In this document: piece by piece, positions 13,991 through 28,538 of the stretch
Position numbering within the stretch: the first letter of the stretch is position 1
Layout: every line of letters begins with the position of its first letter
NCBI RefSeq assembly: GCF_000003815.2
Contig: NC_049996.1
Coordinates: forward strand, 9,104,324-9,168,323
DNA: 64,000 nt
Reading direction: 5' to 3'
Origin: Branchiostoma floridae
Taxonomy: Eukaryota > Chordata > Leptocardii > Amphioxiformes > Branchiostomatidae
The notes under the pieces: model-generated
The model's database searches: none
Told to the model about the DNA's origin: nothing
Seen by the model: only the letters and a program-made list of their open reading frames with translations
Translations under genes and position numbers: made by a program

Positions 13991-16900
13991 TTGTAAGTTA
14001 TTTTTCTCTGAAATAGGAGCATTGTAAAGAAATTCCTAATTTCCTATCTATGGAGGTATTGATGTTATCTTTGTTTAAAATCAACACAGAGCCTTAATTA
14101 TACCAAGAAAGCAAATTTGCTTTATGTACAAATACCACTAGCAAATAAACAGAGGTACTGTGTACAATAAGCGTTCATTCATGAGAGGCACTTGAACAAA
14201 AGCTAACCATTTTCTACACATGATTGTTGGTTCCTTTGCATATTTCCCTATAGTTAGATTTTCTATAGACAATAAATATTGCATGGGAGATGCCTGGTCG
14301 TTCCCCTGTGTCCCGATTAATATCGTCCTGTCCTGATGCGACGATACGCAATCAAATTAGTATTGAATGCCTTGTGATGGATAATAGCTTTATGCTCAAG
14401 CTAATTGGATAAGTATAGATTGCACTATACAGTAATGCGAAAGGCGGGCGAACGTTTCAGCAGAACGCAGGGTTTTCGCGTATTGTTTACGAGGTTTTAT
14501 GGTAACTTGGGATCAGAGGTGGACTGCGCTGCCATAGTCTCTCATACAGGGGGAATGTTCATCAGGTTGCATGGGTGCATACATTAACCCGAGCATGCAC
14601 TTCCGCTGGAGAGCTATGGGGTCTTGCATCACTATGTTTTGATTGGATTACCTTGGTTGGCAGTCCTGGCTGGTAAGTATTGCTCGAGACTCTTCCGCTC
14701 ATACATGGAATTTGTAGGGAGATGTAGTTAACATTTTGTCTCTTGCCAAGTACCGAATCTTTTTGTACCTCGTTCCAAAGATTTTTGCATTTGCTGTGTA
14801 TAGGTCCAATGAAATTCAACAATGCAGAGCTATATGAGCTTTCTTCTCGTGTCAAATCTATACTTTTTCTAGTTCACAGATATTTCTATAGGTAGACGCA
14901 GTAGTATTTGCTATATAGACAAATAACATTGCCTTATGATACTACAGAAACAAATAGGCAATGCTATTTGTTTACATCTGTAGACATGTCAAATATTAAG
15001 CTACAGTATGTCAAGTCATTTTATATCCCCTTTTCTTCTCGTTCAATTTGTACATTGGCAAATGCCAATTTTATCCTGCTAGCTTAAATTTCTTATTCAT
15101 GCCTGCCTTCATTCTTCATAATCTCTCTATTCAAGGCTCCTTTCAATGTTCATGCCATTCCTTTCTTCCATCTTTGTCTATTTGTGTATATCCACCTCTC
15201 CTTTGCTTCCTCCTCTCCTCCCTCTCTTCCTCCCTCTCCATCTCCATACTGTACCATCCCCATATATAAGAGGTGTCCCTTACCCTGGATGTTGACATGG
15301 ATGAGTTATACCAAACACACCAAAGGATGTAGTCCCTGCAACCTTCCCCCACCCATGGCATTCCAAGTATTCACCCCCATGTTTACACAAACTTGTCTGT
15401 TAGGACCTTAGGTTACCAACCTATATAGATCAGCACTGCCCCCCTCCCCACTCTCCCTCATTCCTGTATTACTCCCAGTGTACACTCCCAAATCATCCTG
15501 TCATTGTACTGTCATTATTATGCTCGAAAGTTTCGTAATGCGAGCGATGGTCGGACGTGTTCATGTCTTTGTCCTGAGTGCTGCGGTCAGTCCTTTGGCT
15601 GCTCAAAAGGGCTTCTAGCGGATATTGGGTACTTGTAGTTTGAAATTGTATAACTATCGTTGTATCCATTATTTAGATTTGGGTTACATCTTTTATTACA
15701 AGACTTAGTGTTCTTTCGATAGCAAAATATCTTAAGGATTTTCGGGCATAAAATGTTCGTATTTTACCATTGATTTCAATGAGACGGTGAAATGCAGGAA
15801 TGAGACCTTAACCCTTTCAGCATCATTCATGGCATGCCCACTTAGCAGGAGAATACTGACATTTGAAGGGTTAAACCTTTACTTCCTGTAAGAACATGTA
15901 TTTATCCTTTGGCACCTTAAGCCCGGAACCATCCATTAGAATGTCAAGTTCCTTAGACTCATTTTCCCAACATGACAATTTAGCAACCAGGTTGCTCCTT
16001 GGAGGATTGGATGCAGACTTTAAGACTGTTGGGTATCTCACATGCTTATAACATCCATTATTATTAGATCATGGTCATCGAATCTTGACATCATGAAAAG
16101 ACAGATGGTTACTATATATTGTTGTTATATTGTTTAGAGAAACTTCCTGACAGTTAATCAATGGAGCTCACAGTTACTTTGCGAAGTACTTTGAGTTGCG
16201 CCTTCGAGAGAACTTGATCTTCGCCTGTGCAGCATCTGTGCACCTGTGATCACGGATTCGAAAGCATCCCAAGCTGGGAAGCTTCTGCCTCAGCGACCAC
16301 GAGTTCTTTCAAGTCTAAAACCTCTTCCTGCCTTCAGCACTCCTGAGGATATTGATACAAGGAAAATCCGCTGAGCATCTGGACCGTTCTTTCAGTACTT
16401 TAGCAAGCAAGTCCTCTACAGCATACAGATGAGTGTTCTATCAATGGACTCTGCAGGGTTCCCTCTTCTCCAGAGCTTTGGATGGAATTCAGGTATGTTT
16501 TGAGACAGGGGAGAGTCAACATGGAAGGTGTTTGCTTGATGTTTGACCTTTCCTGACCCCGACCTTGAAGGGGTCATGAGGTCGGGTGTGGGCAACTGTC
16601 CTGACATTTTTGAAGGGTTAGTGGAGATCCTGCATATCAACACCTTGCAGCATATGGAACTGCCCAGATAAGAATAAGATAAGAGTACAAGGTTTTTCTC
16701 ACTCCTTACTTGAGTGGAAGATTAACTGCAAAGGCTATATAGATTGGTGGGGTTGTAAGTCTTGCATTCTTTCAGTTTGAAGATAGTCAGGACGAAAAAA
16801 TGTCAGATATCAGAGACCTGTTAGTCTGTAGCTGTGTAAGCCACTTTGCATGTTTGTAGTCAACTGATAGTGATACTCAAACCTTTTACCTTTGCCACGA

Positions 16901-17430
16901 ACTCGGCGCCATTGGTGTTCGAGTGACAGCATAGCTCAAAAAGCTGTGGATGGATCCTTATGATATTTGGTCTTTAGGCCGTGGTTGGGAAAACGAAGGT
17001 CAAGTTTGATAATGGCCCACCTAAGGATGTCTACAGTACTGCATCATATCTCCTGGGTTTGATATCTTTGAATGGACAAATGGGAGTCAATGAGACAGTT
17101 TCCTTTTAAAACCATATTGAAATGCTTGGTCATTGATTGAACATCTTTGACTGATAATGTCATTAATGGTGCCTATTTTTATTCACCTACTAAAGTCTAT
17201 TGGAAATAGTTTTCTTGTGTGCACAACCTTATTTTTCTGCTATACAAATACTTACTTCTCTTCTCTGTTCCTCAGTGTAAGGTAGAATGTCATAATCTTG
17301 TAGACAATGACAATTTTCTTTTGAGCTCTTTTTTTCGAATTATGATGCGATTTGCAGCTGATAAATTGATGCAAGTTAAATTGACATTCCCTTCAATGAC
17401 GGTATACTATATTACACAAAGTATTTTGAT
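13991..17430. other. Non-coding stretch
   Basis: No gene recognised. Contains a pyrimidine-rich run (15,185-15,245) and a CpG-rich patch near 14,440-14,530 with no matching protein family. Confidence 0.55.
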
Positions 17431-17433
17431 TTT

Positions 17434-18300
17434 CATAGGCCCTTTTAACAATTTGATCCCAACAACAAACATAACCTTCTTCGTGAAAGTAATAACTCAA
17501 TAGAGATGCATCCAATCGCTCCTAAAACAGGCCCTAAGAGATGTCTATGATACACTGGGTTACAGTTAGACCGTTATCGGTAAATCGGAAATTTCCAAAT
17601 ATTTTTGTCCTTTCATATTTCATAGATTCATAGACCCTTTTAACAGTTTGAAACCAGCGACAAACAAAACCTTCTTGGTGAAGGTAATATAACTCAATAG
17701 AGTTGCATCAAATCTCTTTTAAATCAGCCGTTTAAAGAGAAGTCTATGTTAAACTAGGTTACAGATAGATCGGAAATTTTCAAATATTTCTGTCCTTTCT
17801 AATCAATGACTCATTGACCATTTTATCAATTTGAAACCTGCAACAAACATAACCTTGGTGAAAGTAATAAGATGCATCGAATCAGTTCCAAAGAGAAGTC
17901 TATGTTACACTGGGTTACAGTTAGACCATTATCGGTAAATCAGAAATTTCCAAATATTTTTGTCCTTTCACATCAGTGATTTATAGACCCTTTTAACAGT
18001 TTGAAACCAGCGACAAACATAACCTTCTTGGTGAAGGTAATATAACTCAATAGAGTTGCATCAAATCTCTTTTAAATCAGCCATTTAAAGAGAAGTCTAT
18101 GTTAAACTGGGTTACAGATAGATCGGAAATTTTCAAATATTTCTGTCCTTTCTAATCAATGACTCATTGACCATTTTATCAATTTGAAACCTGCAACAAA
18201 CATAACCTTGGTGAAAGTAATAAGATGCATCGAATCAGTTCCAAAGAGAAGTCTATGTTACACTGGGTTACAGTTAGACCATTATCGGTAAATCGGAAAT
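17434..18300 (+). repeat. Higher-order tandem repeat (half-units about 180 bp, full period 353 bp)
   Basis: TTTTAACAGTTTGAAACCAG recurs at 17,638 and 17,991 (period 353). Between them lies a diverged half-unit (ATTTTATCAATTTGAAACCT). Common blocks are GAGAAGTCTATGTTACACTG, GGTTACAGTTAGACC and TCGGAAATTTCCAAATATTT. Confidence 0.92.
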
Positions 18301-18599
18301 TGAACTGTTGTGGCAACAGGGGATGCTCTGTGCCTCATTATTTCTTCCCCTCCTCTGTGTTTATAGACAAACTGGGAAACCCATTGATCGTAGAGCCCAC
18401 CAGACTGTCTTATGTTCATAACATCTTAACGTCAGGGGAAATAGACAAAGAGGTCTCTTTAAATGACCTGTATCTCTATATATCACCAGTCCTGTATAAT
18501 ATGAAGTATATATCACCTGTATATGAAGTCTGATTGTTTTGTCGCCAGTTTGCCAGCAGTTTTGACGGAAATTTGGCAAGTTAGAATATAAAAATTATA

Positions 18600-19020
18600 C
18601 TTGGTAAAAGGAAAAGTTTCACCTAATAAATGGCTCAAGTTATATATAAGGTTATAAGTTAATAATGAAAATATAAGGTTAAAGTATTGCATAATAAAAG
18701 ATCAAAGTTTCACTCAAGAAATGTTTGACCTGACAAAACATTAATATTCAACCTGGAAAAAAGGACATTTTCCCTGATATAAGGTGAATATTTCAATTCT
18801 CATAATAGAAGTTCTAAGTTCCCGGAATAAAAGGTCGACTTTGACCTTATGAAAGGTCAAAATTCCACCCAGTAAAAGGGAAAGTTTCACTCAATTAAAG
18901 GTCAACTACAACCTGGTAAAATGGAGACTTTCACTCAATAAAGGGTGAAGGTTTCAGCTAATAGAAGGTCAACATGTAGCCTAGTGAAAGTGGAAACATA
19001 TCTGTTATAAAAGGAACGGT
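18600..19020 (+). repeat. Degenerate short tandem repeat (unit about 30-40 bp)
   Basis: Variants of AAAAGGTCAAAGTTTCACTC repeat about a dozen times with much divergence (for example AAAGGTCAACTACAACCTGG, AAAGGGAAAGTTTCACTCAA). Confidence 0.7.
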
Positions 19021-22000
19021 AATCTGTTGCTCATAATTTCATTTGAATCAGTACCTGTTTGCAAGGAGATATAAACCTCCTTGCTGTTTGGTGGATTTTC
19101 TTTTTTCACTGCATCAGATATTATGCTTTCACTGTGTCCTAATTTTCATTGTACATTTGTCAGGTTTGGTTGTGTTTTATCATCATAAATAGCAAAATTC
19201 CCTTATACTATATGTAATAGAGACACTTTAAATTCTTTTGCTGGGAAAGATGAATGAAGTGAAGCCTTTAAGTAGAAATATGATGTCTTTTTTGACCTAG
19301 ATATTTCTTGACCCAAATATTTTGATGCTTTCTGTACGTGTGCATCTGTGTTTTGACATTGTCCTGTGCCATCTCTGATCACATCATTGTGTCATTTGCC
19401 ATCATAATGACATCTTTGTGACATCATTCTCCCAGGGGGTCATCTCAAAAGATCTGGCAGTGCCCTTAACGTCATGACAGAATTCGCACTATAATACATT
19501 TATTGGCCTAGTATGTATTCAATGATACATGTATGCTTTAGTAGAGTCTAGGGTACTAAGGATAGGACTTAGACAACACATTAGAATTAAATCTGATAAG
19601 CTGAATTTTGCTGGAAGCAAGCGCAGATATTTTAATAGAATATCAATGCCATATTGCCATATCTCGAGGATAATTGGAGATTATTATTTGATCTGCATTA
19701 GACATATTGCTATGACATTTTTGTGTGCAATTATATTATATTTTGACATTGTTATATTTTGTGCATGGGTATAACAGTACTACATTATCACAAGAGCAGC
19801 TAAACTATGGAATATGGTTGCCTTATTCTATGTCTCAATATGATGCAAACTGTCTTGCAGTGGAAGAATTAAGGTGGATCCATTTATTACAGTAAATTTT
19901 AAAGCAAAAGTGACAGTACAATATTCACACAAATCATTCACTCAAAGCGACATACATGTAATAATGCCCACTTCTATACTCCTGACCATGTACCATATAA
20001 TAAACCAGAAACATGTTAAACAGAGATAACATATCAGGACGTCCCTCAAAGGCAAATAATGAATGATTTGTGGACGGTTGAACGAAAATGAAAATTGATA
20101 AAACACTATAAGTGAATACTATTTTAGCCTACTCAACAAAGTATTTGCAGGTATGAAATGCCTTAGTATTGGGGAGAAAAATTAGCAGATTACTAGCTTT
20201 AGAAGTCATAATCTAAATTTAAACTGAATAATTTTTAGAGCTCAAGTAAGCTGCTTTAATTTTCTGCAAGAGAAGACATAATCTCAGTGGACACTGCATG
20301 TTTGTAGCCTGAAGGAATATCAGTATGCAAATAGGGTTCCTGAAGTACAAATTAGGTCTAACGAGGTTTGATTGTACAAAAGCCTGAGACAGGTAAAGGC
20401 CTTGGGGACAGCAGTAGTCTCAGACTGGCTTTACCGACTTAGGATCAGAATTGGGAGATTGTCCAGGGCGAGGGCACAAAAGGGGTTTTCAGTTTTCATC
20501 ACAATATTTTGATTGTAATTCAGCAAAATGTACAGTTTGTTCTTCTTAACATGTAAACATTATGTACATTTCCTGTATAATTATAGATTCGGAATAGATA
20601 TTATCAGTTCTATTTTGCAGCTGTTCCCCATTAGATTCTTCTGGTAGGTTGAAGGAAGCCTAATTTAGAGTAAAAATTATTACTTCATTTACTTCCTTTA
20701 TCAAAAGAGGCAGGCAACATTGGAGAAACATCTATGACAGCTTGTAATCATACATATAATGCTATATCACTTAAGATGCTACATATATGTATGATCTACC
20801 CAACAGTATTCGTAAATGATAGTCCTCCCCTTTCTGAAGTGGTACGTTCCAAACGTGATAACAACACTTTCCCCAGGGTGGCTACAATTTGGATGTTTAG
20901 TCACCTTTGTTGGGAGGTGCACAGTTGGGAGGTAGGCAGGTATTTTTATAACGATGACAACATGTCGAGATAGCTCACCTGGGAGCACACCTTTATTCTG
21001 CACAAAGCTGTTAAGGTAAGCCAGTTATCAAATGTGTAATATTATTCTTTCACAATCCGTCTAACCCATTTAAGCTTCTTGCTGCTGACAGTATGAAATT
21101 ATGAATTTAAATCATCAGTACTTAGTAATAGGACAGAACGGAAAGCTCTTCTGAAGGCTATGTATGCCTTGGATACTGTGTGTGACTTAAGATACGTTAA
21201 CATCAATTTCTGTCTGTAGATATACTTTTGATGTGTAGAAATGATATGCCACGCTTTTGTAGCCAAATTTTTGTCTAGCCATTTTTCATATAAGGTAATT
21301 TCTCGTTGTACACGCTATCTAGATAATGGTGTGTGATAGAAGTAATTTTCTGGAATGCGTGTGACCTTGTTAGATAAATATAACTGTGTTGGAACCATTT
21401 ATTCTGAGCCCTCTAATAGATTTGGGATTTAATCAAAATTTGGGGAAAATGCTCTGACTTACTGGTTATGATAGTATCATTATATTACAGTAACTGATAT
21501 TTGACATTTGTCCAGAATTCGTTTTCTTTTTTGATGGTTGTGTTCCATTGCAAGACATTTTTCATTGATAAAAAAAGTATATAATAAAAGAGATAAAATG
21601 TTAAATTTTTGTTTTTAATCTAACTCGAAACTACATGTATAACAGCGTAACTATCAGGATTTGTACAATTATATAATGTTATCAAAACAAGGTATTCATA
21701 TCATCTACCTACAAGGTACATTACCTAAAGTTTGAATCTGAATACTAGGTCTATCTATTTCTGGATACTAGGTCTAAACTAAAATATTTTATTTTTTACA
21801 TTTTAGGGTAAGACATTGTCAACAAGTCAATTAGCTCTTTTGTAAGCCCCAAGTTGGTTGTTTTACAGAAGATACAGAGATTTAATGAGAACCCATCCAC
21901 AGAACAAAATACGGTAATGGAATCGTGCCCTGTTATTATACCCACCGCTTCTCCGCGTGTTGTCTCGCTTACTGGTCGGGAACAAAGGTTTTAGTATGTA

Positions 22001-24904
22001 GGTCCGTAGACATTGTGCTTTTGTGCCCTGTGGGGGACTCCGTACCACCGGAACCCTTTAATGTAGTGCCAGAAGTATTTGCTTCTGTCTGTAATATAGT
22101 AATTGCTGGCATAATATATGGAGGATATAGTAGCTTTACAGCTCCTTACCCTATTTTAATGCTAAGAGAGCTTTTTGAAATCCCGATATTTATGTCACTG
22201 GCACTTTTAAAGAGTGTCAAAGGTATTTTACTTTGTCTGCAATATAGTTGTAGCCAATATAGATATGTGTAACAATAATATGTTTGCTTTATAGTTATGA
22301 AGCAAAGAGAGCTTTTTGAAATTCTGATATTTATGTCACAAGTACAGTGTAAGTCTGTCAGAGGTAGATCTATCAGCGTAGATATGTCGGGTGTATGGCA
22401 ACTTTTCAACTCACCTCTTTCAATGGTCAGAGCACTGTAATTTCACAAACGTCTATAAAATGGTTGTTACCTTCAGCAATATACGGAGGGAATAACCTTT
22501 TTATAACCCTTTTTGGTACCTGCAGTATTTTGACGTTGCTGATTTTCAGAAACAGCCAGATATGTAGACTCTATCAGAATCATGCTTGATTGAAACTGAA
22601 CTATCATAACATTTCTTATAGCTTGTATGATATGTACGCCATATTACAAACCTTGCTTTTGTGTACATTCAAAAGGAAGATAATCCAGCTTTTCTGTCCC
22701 CAACAACAGTCAGCATGAGGTAATGGTACAGCTGATTTGACCCCATCCAAGCGTACACGCCACGCCTCCTGAATTGCTAACATATTACTCATTTACAGCA
22801 CTTTCACTAATCAAATTATTGCCTGGGTACATTTTTCATGTCGCTCCACCAGGGAACATGCTATCCAGGGGGGACGATGTGACCCCACAAAAAGCCTCCT
22901 CAAGCCTTTCATCAAGTTAGGATTGACAGGGCTTCCAACAAATGAAAAATAGGTATCGAGGATGTAGATGTTTCAATAGATGTATGAGGGAAAAGTGGTC
23001 GTACTTTCTTGAATTACAAAGCATTTTTGGCAGAAATTTTATTCTTGTATGAGCAATGTCATCATGATGTGATGCTGCTGGAAAAGTGTAATCAATCAAA
23101 TATCAAGATGAAACGTTATACTGGGCTTTGTTGGGAAGAATGAAATTTGAAATTTTCTTGCAGGTCAGTACCATTCAAAAAGATGAAACAGAAATTTAAA
23201 ATACAAATGTAAAAGCTTAGAATCATATTATGGTAACAGTTACTGTTCTTGGTGTACTTGTATTTTTGTTATAAATCAAAGGCATCACTTTGTCATTTTG
23301 CTTTCAACTTGTTGTTGTATGATTGGAAATAGATGTCCTCACTTTCTTCAGTGATCTTTTGATATTTTGTGGAGAAGTCAAGATAAACATGTGATTTCAA
23401 CTGGCAGGAATTCAAGTGCTTGCAGATGTATTGAATAGAGCACTCCAATAAGCCTAAACCTGTTGCCTTAGGCAAAAAACTCAAATCCCTACTTTCTTTG
23501 AAGTCTTATTCCATAGCTTTACCACGTAAAACCATGATGGTAGATCATTGCAATGTGGAAAATATCCTTGGATTTTCTTCTAGATTCTGAACAGCCGGTT
23601 TTTGTCTAATTGACCCAAACGAATCTCATACTGTTGACGTTCCTGTTGTTGGTATATATTTTCATAGACTTGATTTATTTGTTTTCATATTATTGTTTTA
23701 TGATAAGCCTATTTTTTAATTAGAATTTTTTTGTAAGGATCACTTGCTAATTTGTTTGTCTAGAGGAACTGAAAATGATCAGTCACATTTTTCCTTTGTT
23801 ATCCTGTATCTTATTTGTTTATTGGGTTATTTAGATATTAAATTTACAAGTTATTTGTAGTTTAATCGGACATTTAAGAGCATTGAAATGAGAAGGAAGA
23901 TTAGTGAAAAATAGTATCCTAAACCTTACATGTTAGAAAAGATATGACCAGCAGCTGCTGTAGTTAGTATACCTCAGTAATAATGTTAGTGATGACAAAT
24001 GTGTTAATAGTGTCCCCAAAATATGACTGTGTGTTTAGGGGCTCACAGAGTTCAAGGGCACCACTGGCAGATTCATTGGGTATAGTGCTAGCCCCCATTT
24101 GTCTTCTTACCTCCCATTGGCTGATTGATTGCTGGACATTTAAGTGTCAGGGCTGAAAACGAATGACAGTGGTGCTTAGACACATGGCTTGAGGTGCTAC
24201 AGCTAGGATAATCAGGATTATGGTCTTAGATAAGATGGAAGATAAGATAGGAGTTCAACGAACTGTAATTGCTATTCTGGCATTTAGATGGAAAGTAGTA
24301 GTCAATCAACTCTTTTCTTTTTTCCACTTACCCCTTGTGCTGTATTTTTGCTTCTTTTAAGTGCACTAGATTTTTCTTACTCTTGAAATGACATCTACTG
24401 AGTACAGGTGCAAAACAAGTACAAATGCAATGATGTAGTCCATTCCTGCAATTGGTATTTCTTACATCCTTTTTTATGTATGTAGTTGTGTGTATTTGCA
24501 ATTATTTTGAGGTTTAAGGTACCCCCAGGAGCCCCATTCTTTTGCCAACAGGTACATAACTGATGGTGCTGTACATGTAGGTGTTATGGTCTCTAAACAC
24601 AGTTCCCCAGGGGAGACCCTGTCAGCTCTCTGACTGTTCCTTTGTTCTCCTATATACCTGGATGTGCCGTCCCTTTTTTCCACATCATCTCATTTTACGA
24701 GTTGTTTGTTGGTGCTAGTTAGCGGAGCATGAGGTCTCCATGTTGAGAGGTGTTAGAGAGAGGGAGATTTACAGTTCTGTGGAGTTTGTGTGGAGTTTTG
24801 TCCGCTGAGATGGGATCATGGGGTGCCTTGTCTTTGTGTTGGATGCGCTCATTTGTGGAAATTAAAACTGGGAACATTCGCAAAACAGGCAAGTACATAT
24901 GTAC
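19021..24904. other. Non-coding stretch with one local duplication
   Basis: No gene recognised. At 22,160-22,390 a block beginning GAGAGCTTTTTGAAAT...GATATTTATGTCAC is repeated once after about 140 bp with divergence. Confidence 0.55.
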
Positions 24905-24905
24905 A

Positions 24906-25199
24906 ATTTCTGATTTCTGCAAAATTTTTATTCATTCACTTTGCTAACAACATTTCTCAACCATTATGTCAAAGTACCCTAATTTTTAAATGTACCATAG
25001 CATCTGCTATAGCTGATATCATGATATGTATAATTCACAAGATACTAGCACTATTTCTGATTTCTGCAAAATTGTTTTCCATTCACTTTGCTAGCAACCA
25101 ATTCTCAACCATCATGTCAAAGTACCCTAATTTTTAGATGTACCGTGGCATCTGCTATAGCTGATATCATGATATTATGTATAATTCACAAGATACTAT
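24906..25199 (+). repeat. 147-bp direct duplication
   Basis: ATTTCTGATTTCTGCAAAAT begins at 24,906 and again at 25,053. Both units run through CAAAGTACCCTAATTTTTA and GCATCTGCTATAGCTGATAT to ATAATTCACAAGATACTA. Divergence of a few percent. Confidence 0.93.
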
Positions 25200-26139
25200 G
25201 GTCGGTTGCTCAAACCATTTGCTGGTAATGTTAGACAATTAGGCGACATGCTTTTGTAATGCGGCGTGTATACATGCACATATTTCTGCTATGATACTGT
25301 AATCAATATGCACTTTAGTATAGGGTTGAAGTAACACATCAAAGGTATTAGACAAAGAGATTTGATGTCTCCATTGTACTTAATGTTATAATAATCTACA
25401 TTTAATTTGTCATCCAATTTTACCATTATTATGCATGGTGCAGTTCTTCTGTGAATACAAAAAATCTGATGTATGTTGTAGTGATTCAATTCTGGGTCTG
25501 AGGTTTTTCTGATATTTAGAAGAGGAACAAAGATGCTGTTATGTTAGATCATGTTCTCCAGAACACTTTGAAAAAATAATTGACTTCCAAATTTCAAATT
25601 GACCAAATCCCGTTCTCAAATGATACATGTATTGACCTCAATAGAAATTTCATAAAGTCTAGGTGCGATGATAACACGTTCTTCAATATATAGGCCTCCT
25701 ATAGATTATTCTATCAGAGGATATCAATAATTGCATTTGGCCAGGCAATACTGATATGCCGTATTGTTTTATCATTTCAATTCCCCTCGTATGTCATTCC
25801 TGACACCGGACACTCTGGAGAATTCATTTGTGTGAAAGCCAACGATCGCTGTCGCCAGTCAAATGGATGAATTTTAGAAACTGCCTCCTTAGCTTCATGC
25901 TGGTGTCAAGGTTTTTCCTCAGAGGCTTTGAGGTCACTGATTGCTGCCTTCTTCTTGGCGCTTCCTTCAAGAAACATCCAACCTTAAGATGTCAGCCAAG
26001 AAAATTGCTCAAACGTTATGGACAAGCCCTTGTTTCTTATCACTTGTCTTTTGGAAATTAGACTTTGATGAAAAAGTGTTCCCGTCAAATGAAATATGAC
26101 TGCTTGGTAATAAGTAAACGAGGCAGCAGCGATAACACT

Positions 26140-26350
26140 AGTAAATGCATTTAAGTTTGTGGGGATTTAACTTTGCAGTAGCTGGAAAAAGGAATTTCCG
26201 CGGTGGTTTTAAGTTCACAGTAGCACCATGTCTCTTACTCAGTTACTGCCATGGAAAAAAATATTCACGGTGGTTTTAAATTCGTGGTTGAGTGGCCACC
26301 GCGAAAACCCCCAAAAAAACCACCGCGAACATTTCTGCATTTACAGTATT
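26140..26350. mobile_element. Short inverted-repeat element with CCGCGGTGGTTTTAAGTTC motif
   Basis: CTAGTAAATGCAT on the left and ATTTCTGCATTTACAGTA on the right are imperfect inverted ends. Inside are CCGCGGTGGTTTTAAGTTCA, ACGGTGGTTTTAAATTCGTG and the inverted AACCACCGCGAAC. This pattern is typical of a widespread marine-invertebrate repeat. Confidence 0.65.
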
Positions 26351-27418
26351 AGATGGGTGCAAAAGAAACAAATATCCCCCAGACATAAAAGGTTTTGAGA
26401 CAGTCCCTAATCTGTCAAGTCTACGCTGAGGTCACTGTTCATTTTGACAATGCCTGTCCCTGGTGCTGAAGGGACCTTCCTCTCTACAGCCTTCAATACA
26501 ACACTTACTGGCCTCAGCACAAGGTATTGTTGTTTCATTTTCTATCCCTGAAATTTGTTTACTCGTTTGTTAGTGTTGACGAAACCAGAAAGGTGATTTG
26601 CGGTTATGGTTTTCCGTATCTATTTCGTACCATCTGTGGCCAATTGAGTGTTGGAAGATGATGTTGCTTGTAAGCGAAGGGGCCGACATGAATGTGAATT
26701 GGGCAATAAGACACGGCTGAACGCCTTCTGTAAAGTAGATCGCCCGACCGTATTGGCCTGATGCTTATCTCCTTGTATTAGTGTTCAAGGGTTTACGCCA
26801 CATCAATATTAGAGAGATAGCTTTGATCGCTCTTGACAGGAGGTTGTCAGTGGGGTTTTCTAGGATTCCACAGCAAGTGTACAAAAATAACAGTCAATTT
26901 TCACTGTTCATTGTTGGGGGCCTCTTGTGGTTGGCAATCTGCATTGCTCTTGAAATCCTTAAAATAGCTACAAAATCGATATTGAAATTTGCTGTTGACT
27001 ACATTTGATTATGTTAGTTAAATCCTGTATATTAAGAAATTGCTGCCTTTTATGATTTCATTGTGTTTTCTTGGAGAATGGAGTTTTTTCCCTCCTGGCA
27101 ATGTGCACAGACATATTAGATTCAATGGGGGAGCAATTGTGTAAAAAATCAATACAGGTATAAATTCTGACAATGATCTGGCAATGGTTGTATAAGAATG
27201 AGCCTATATTGTGGGAGCAACAGTTATGAAAACATTTAAAACCTGATTTCTAGTCTGAGAAGTATAGGATGAAGTGAATGTCTTTTGTTTTCAAAACAGT
27301 CAAATTGAAGGCCATACTTAAACGAGGATAAAAAAAAAGGAATTTAGGTATTGAAATTTTACTTCATTGTTCTGATGGCATTGTTAGTGTTATAGAAAAA
27401 TTGGTTTGTTCTTTCTGC

Positions 27419-27539
27419 CTTATTTCAACAATACCACATACAGACAGAAGACAAGGTAGTATTTCACATCCCGGACCGACTGACTTCGGTGAAATACTAC
27501 CTTGTCTTCTGTCTGTAATTGTGGTATTGTTGAAATAAG
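27419..27539. mobile_element. Near-perfect 121-bp hairpin (MITE-like)
   Basis: The left arm CTTATTTCAACAATACCACA, CAGACAGAAGACAAGGTAGT, ATTTCAC is mirrored by GTGAAAT, ACTACCTTGTCTTCTGTCTG, TGTGGTATTGTTGAAATAAG. The loop is about 22 nt. Arms of about 48 bp carry only a small bulge, so the insertion is recent or the stem is conserved. No target duplication is clear. Confidence 0.9.
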
Positions 27540-28538
27540 TTACAAACTTGATTGCAGTGCCACATTGTCCTCCTCTGTCCCAGTTGAACCTGTTCACAAG
27601 TGATGACGGATGTCCAAATGACAGGGTCAATGGCAGCAGGCCCCATCCCCCCATGTCAACACCACTTCACACCCATGTGTATTGACACATGGCACTCGAC
27701 TGTCAGTCTTGATGGAGTGGGGAGGGGGGCTCAGCTGCAAATGGGGGCTTTTCACACACTGCTGTACATACTCATTTACATGATAGACAACCCAGCTGAT
27801 TGAACCCCTCCCATTCAATCTTTATCATCGCAAAGTCCTTCAGTCCTCACAGGGGGTAGTCTTTGATGAATGAACGATATAAAGACCTTTTTATTAGCAG
27901 CTATTGATAGCCATGAGATATGTAGATTAGGTACACTCCTGGTTAAACAAATAAAGTGAAAGTGGAGTGAAGGAAGGAGTTGTGGAATTTGAGGATACAG
28001 CCAGTTGTGATTGGTAAGAGGTGCAGAGATGATGCAGGGGTATTATGGAGCTGGAGATTGTCTTACGGCACAACTCTTATCTGAGGTTTTTAAATTTTCT
28101 TGCATACTTTTTGCTGTCACATCTCATGTCTTTGTAAACTCTGTAAAATTTTATAATTCTATGTTCTCACTCTCTCAGAAGCATTCAAACAAAATGTATT
28201 GAAGCATGCAGCTTTGGCTCAGGCCAATGAGGTTTACAAACTTGGCCAGTACTTAGCAGACCTTCTGATCAACATTTATTTTTGCACACTCAGAAATGAT
28301 GTCCTATTAGAAAACCTGGCCCAAATTGAAAATTGTAAGTCAGCATTATTGCACTCACATGAAAATAAATGCCAGCGATCCAAGAAGGTCTGTCGGGAAG
28401 GGTACAGTTGAGCTTTTGATGTATTTTCTGTTCAAAAATGCATCCTTGCAAACTTAGTTTCAAAGTAGCAATTGTGGTACTATAACTATAAGGATGTAAG
28501 AAAACAAAATATTGAAAGCAGTTTCCAGTCATTCTACC

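Noticed and set aside
28199-28411. 70-codon frame starting MKHAALAQANEVYKLGQYLA as an upstream spectrin exon of Trio
   Set aside because: No match to any Trio or kalirin segment I know, and the expected preceding exon should end in a sequence like EEVAQ.
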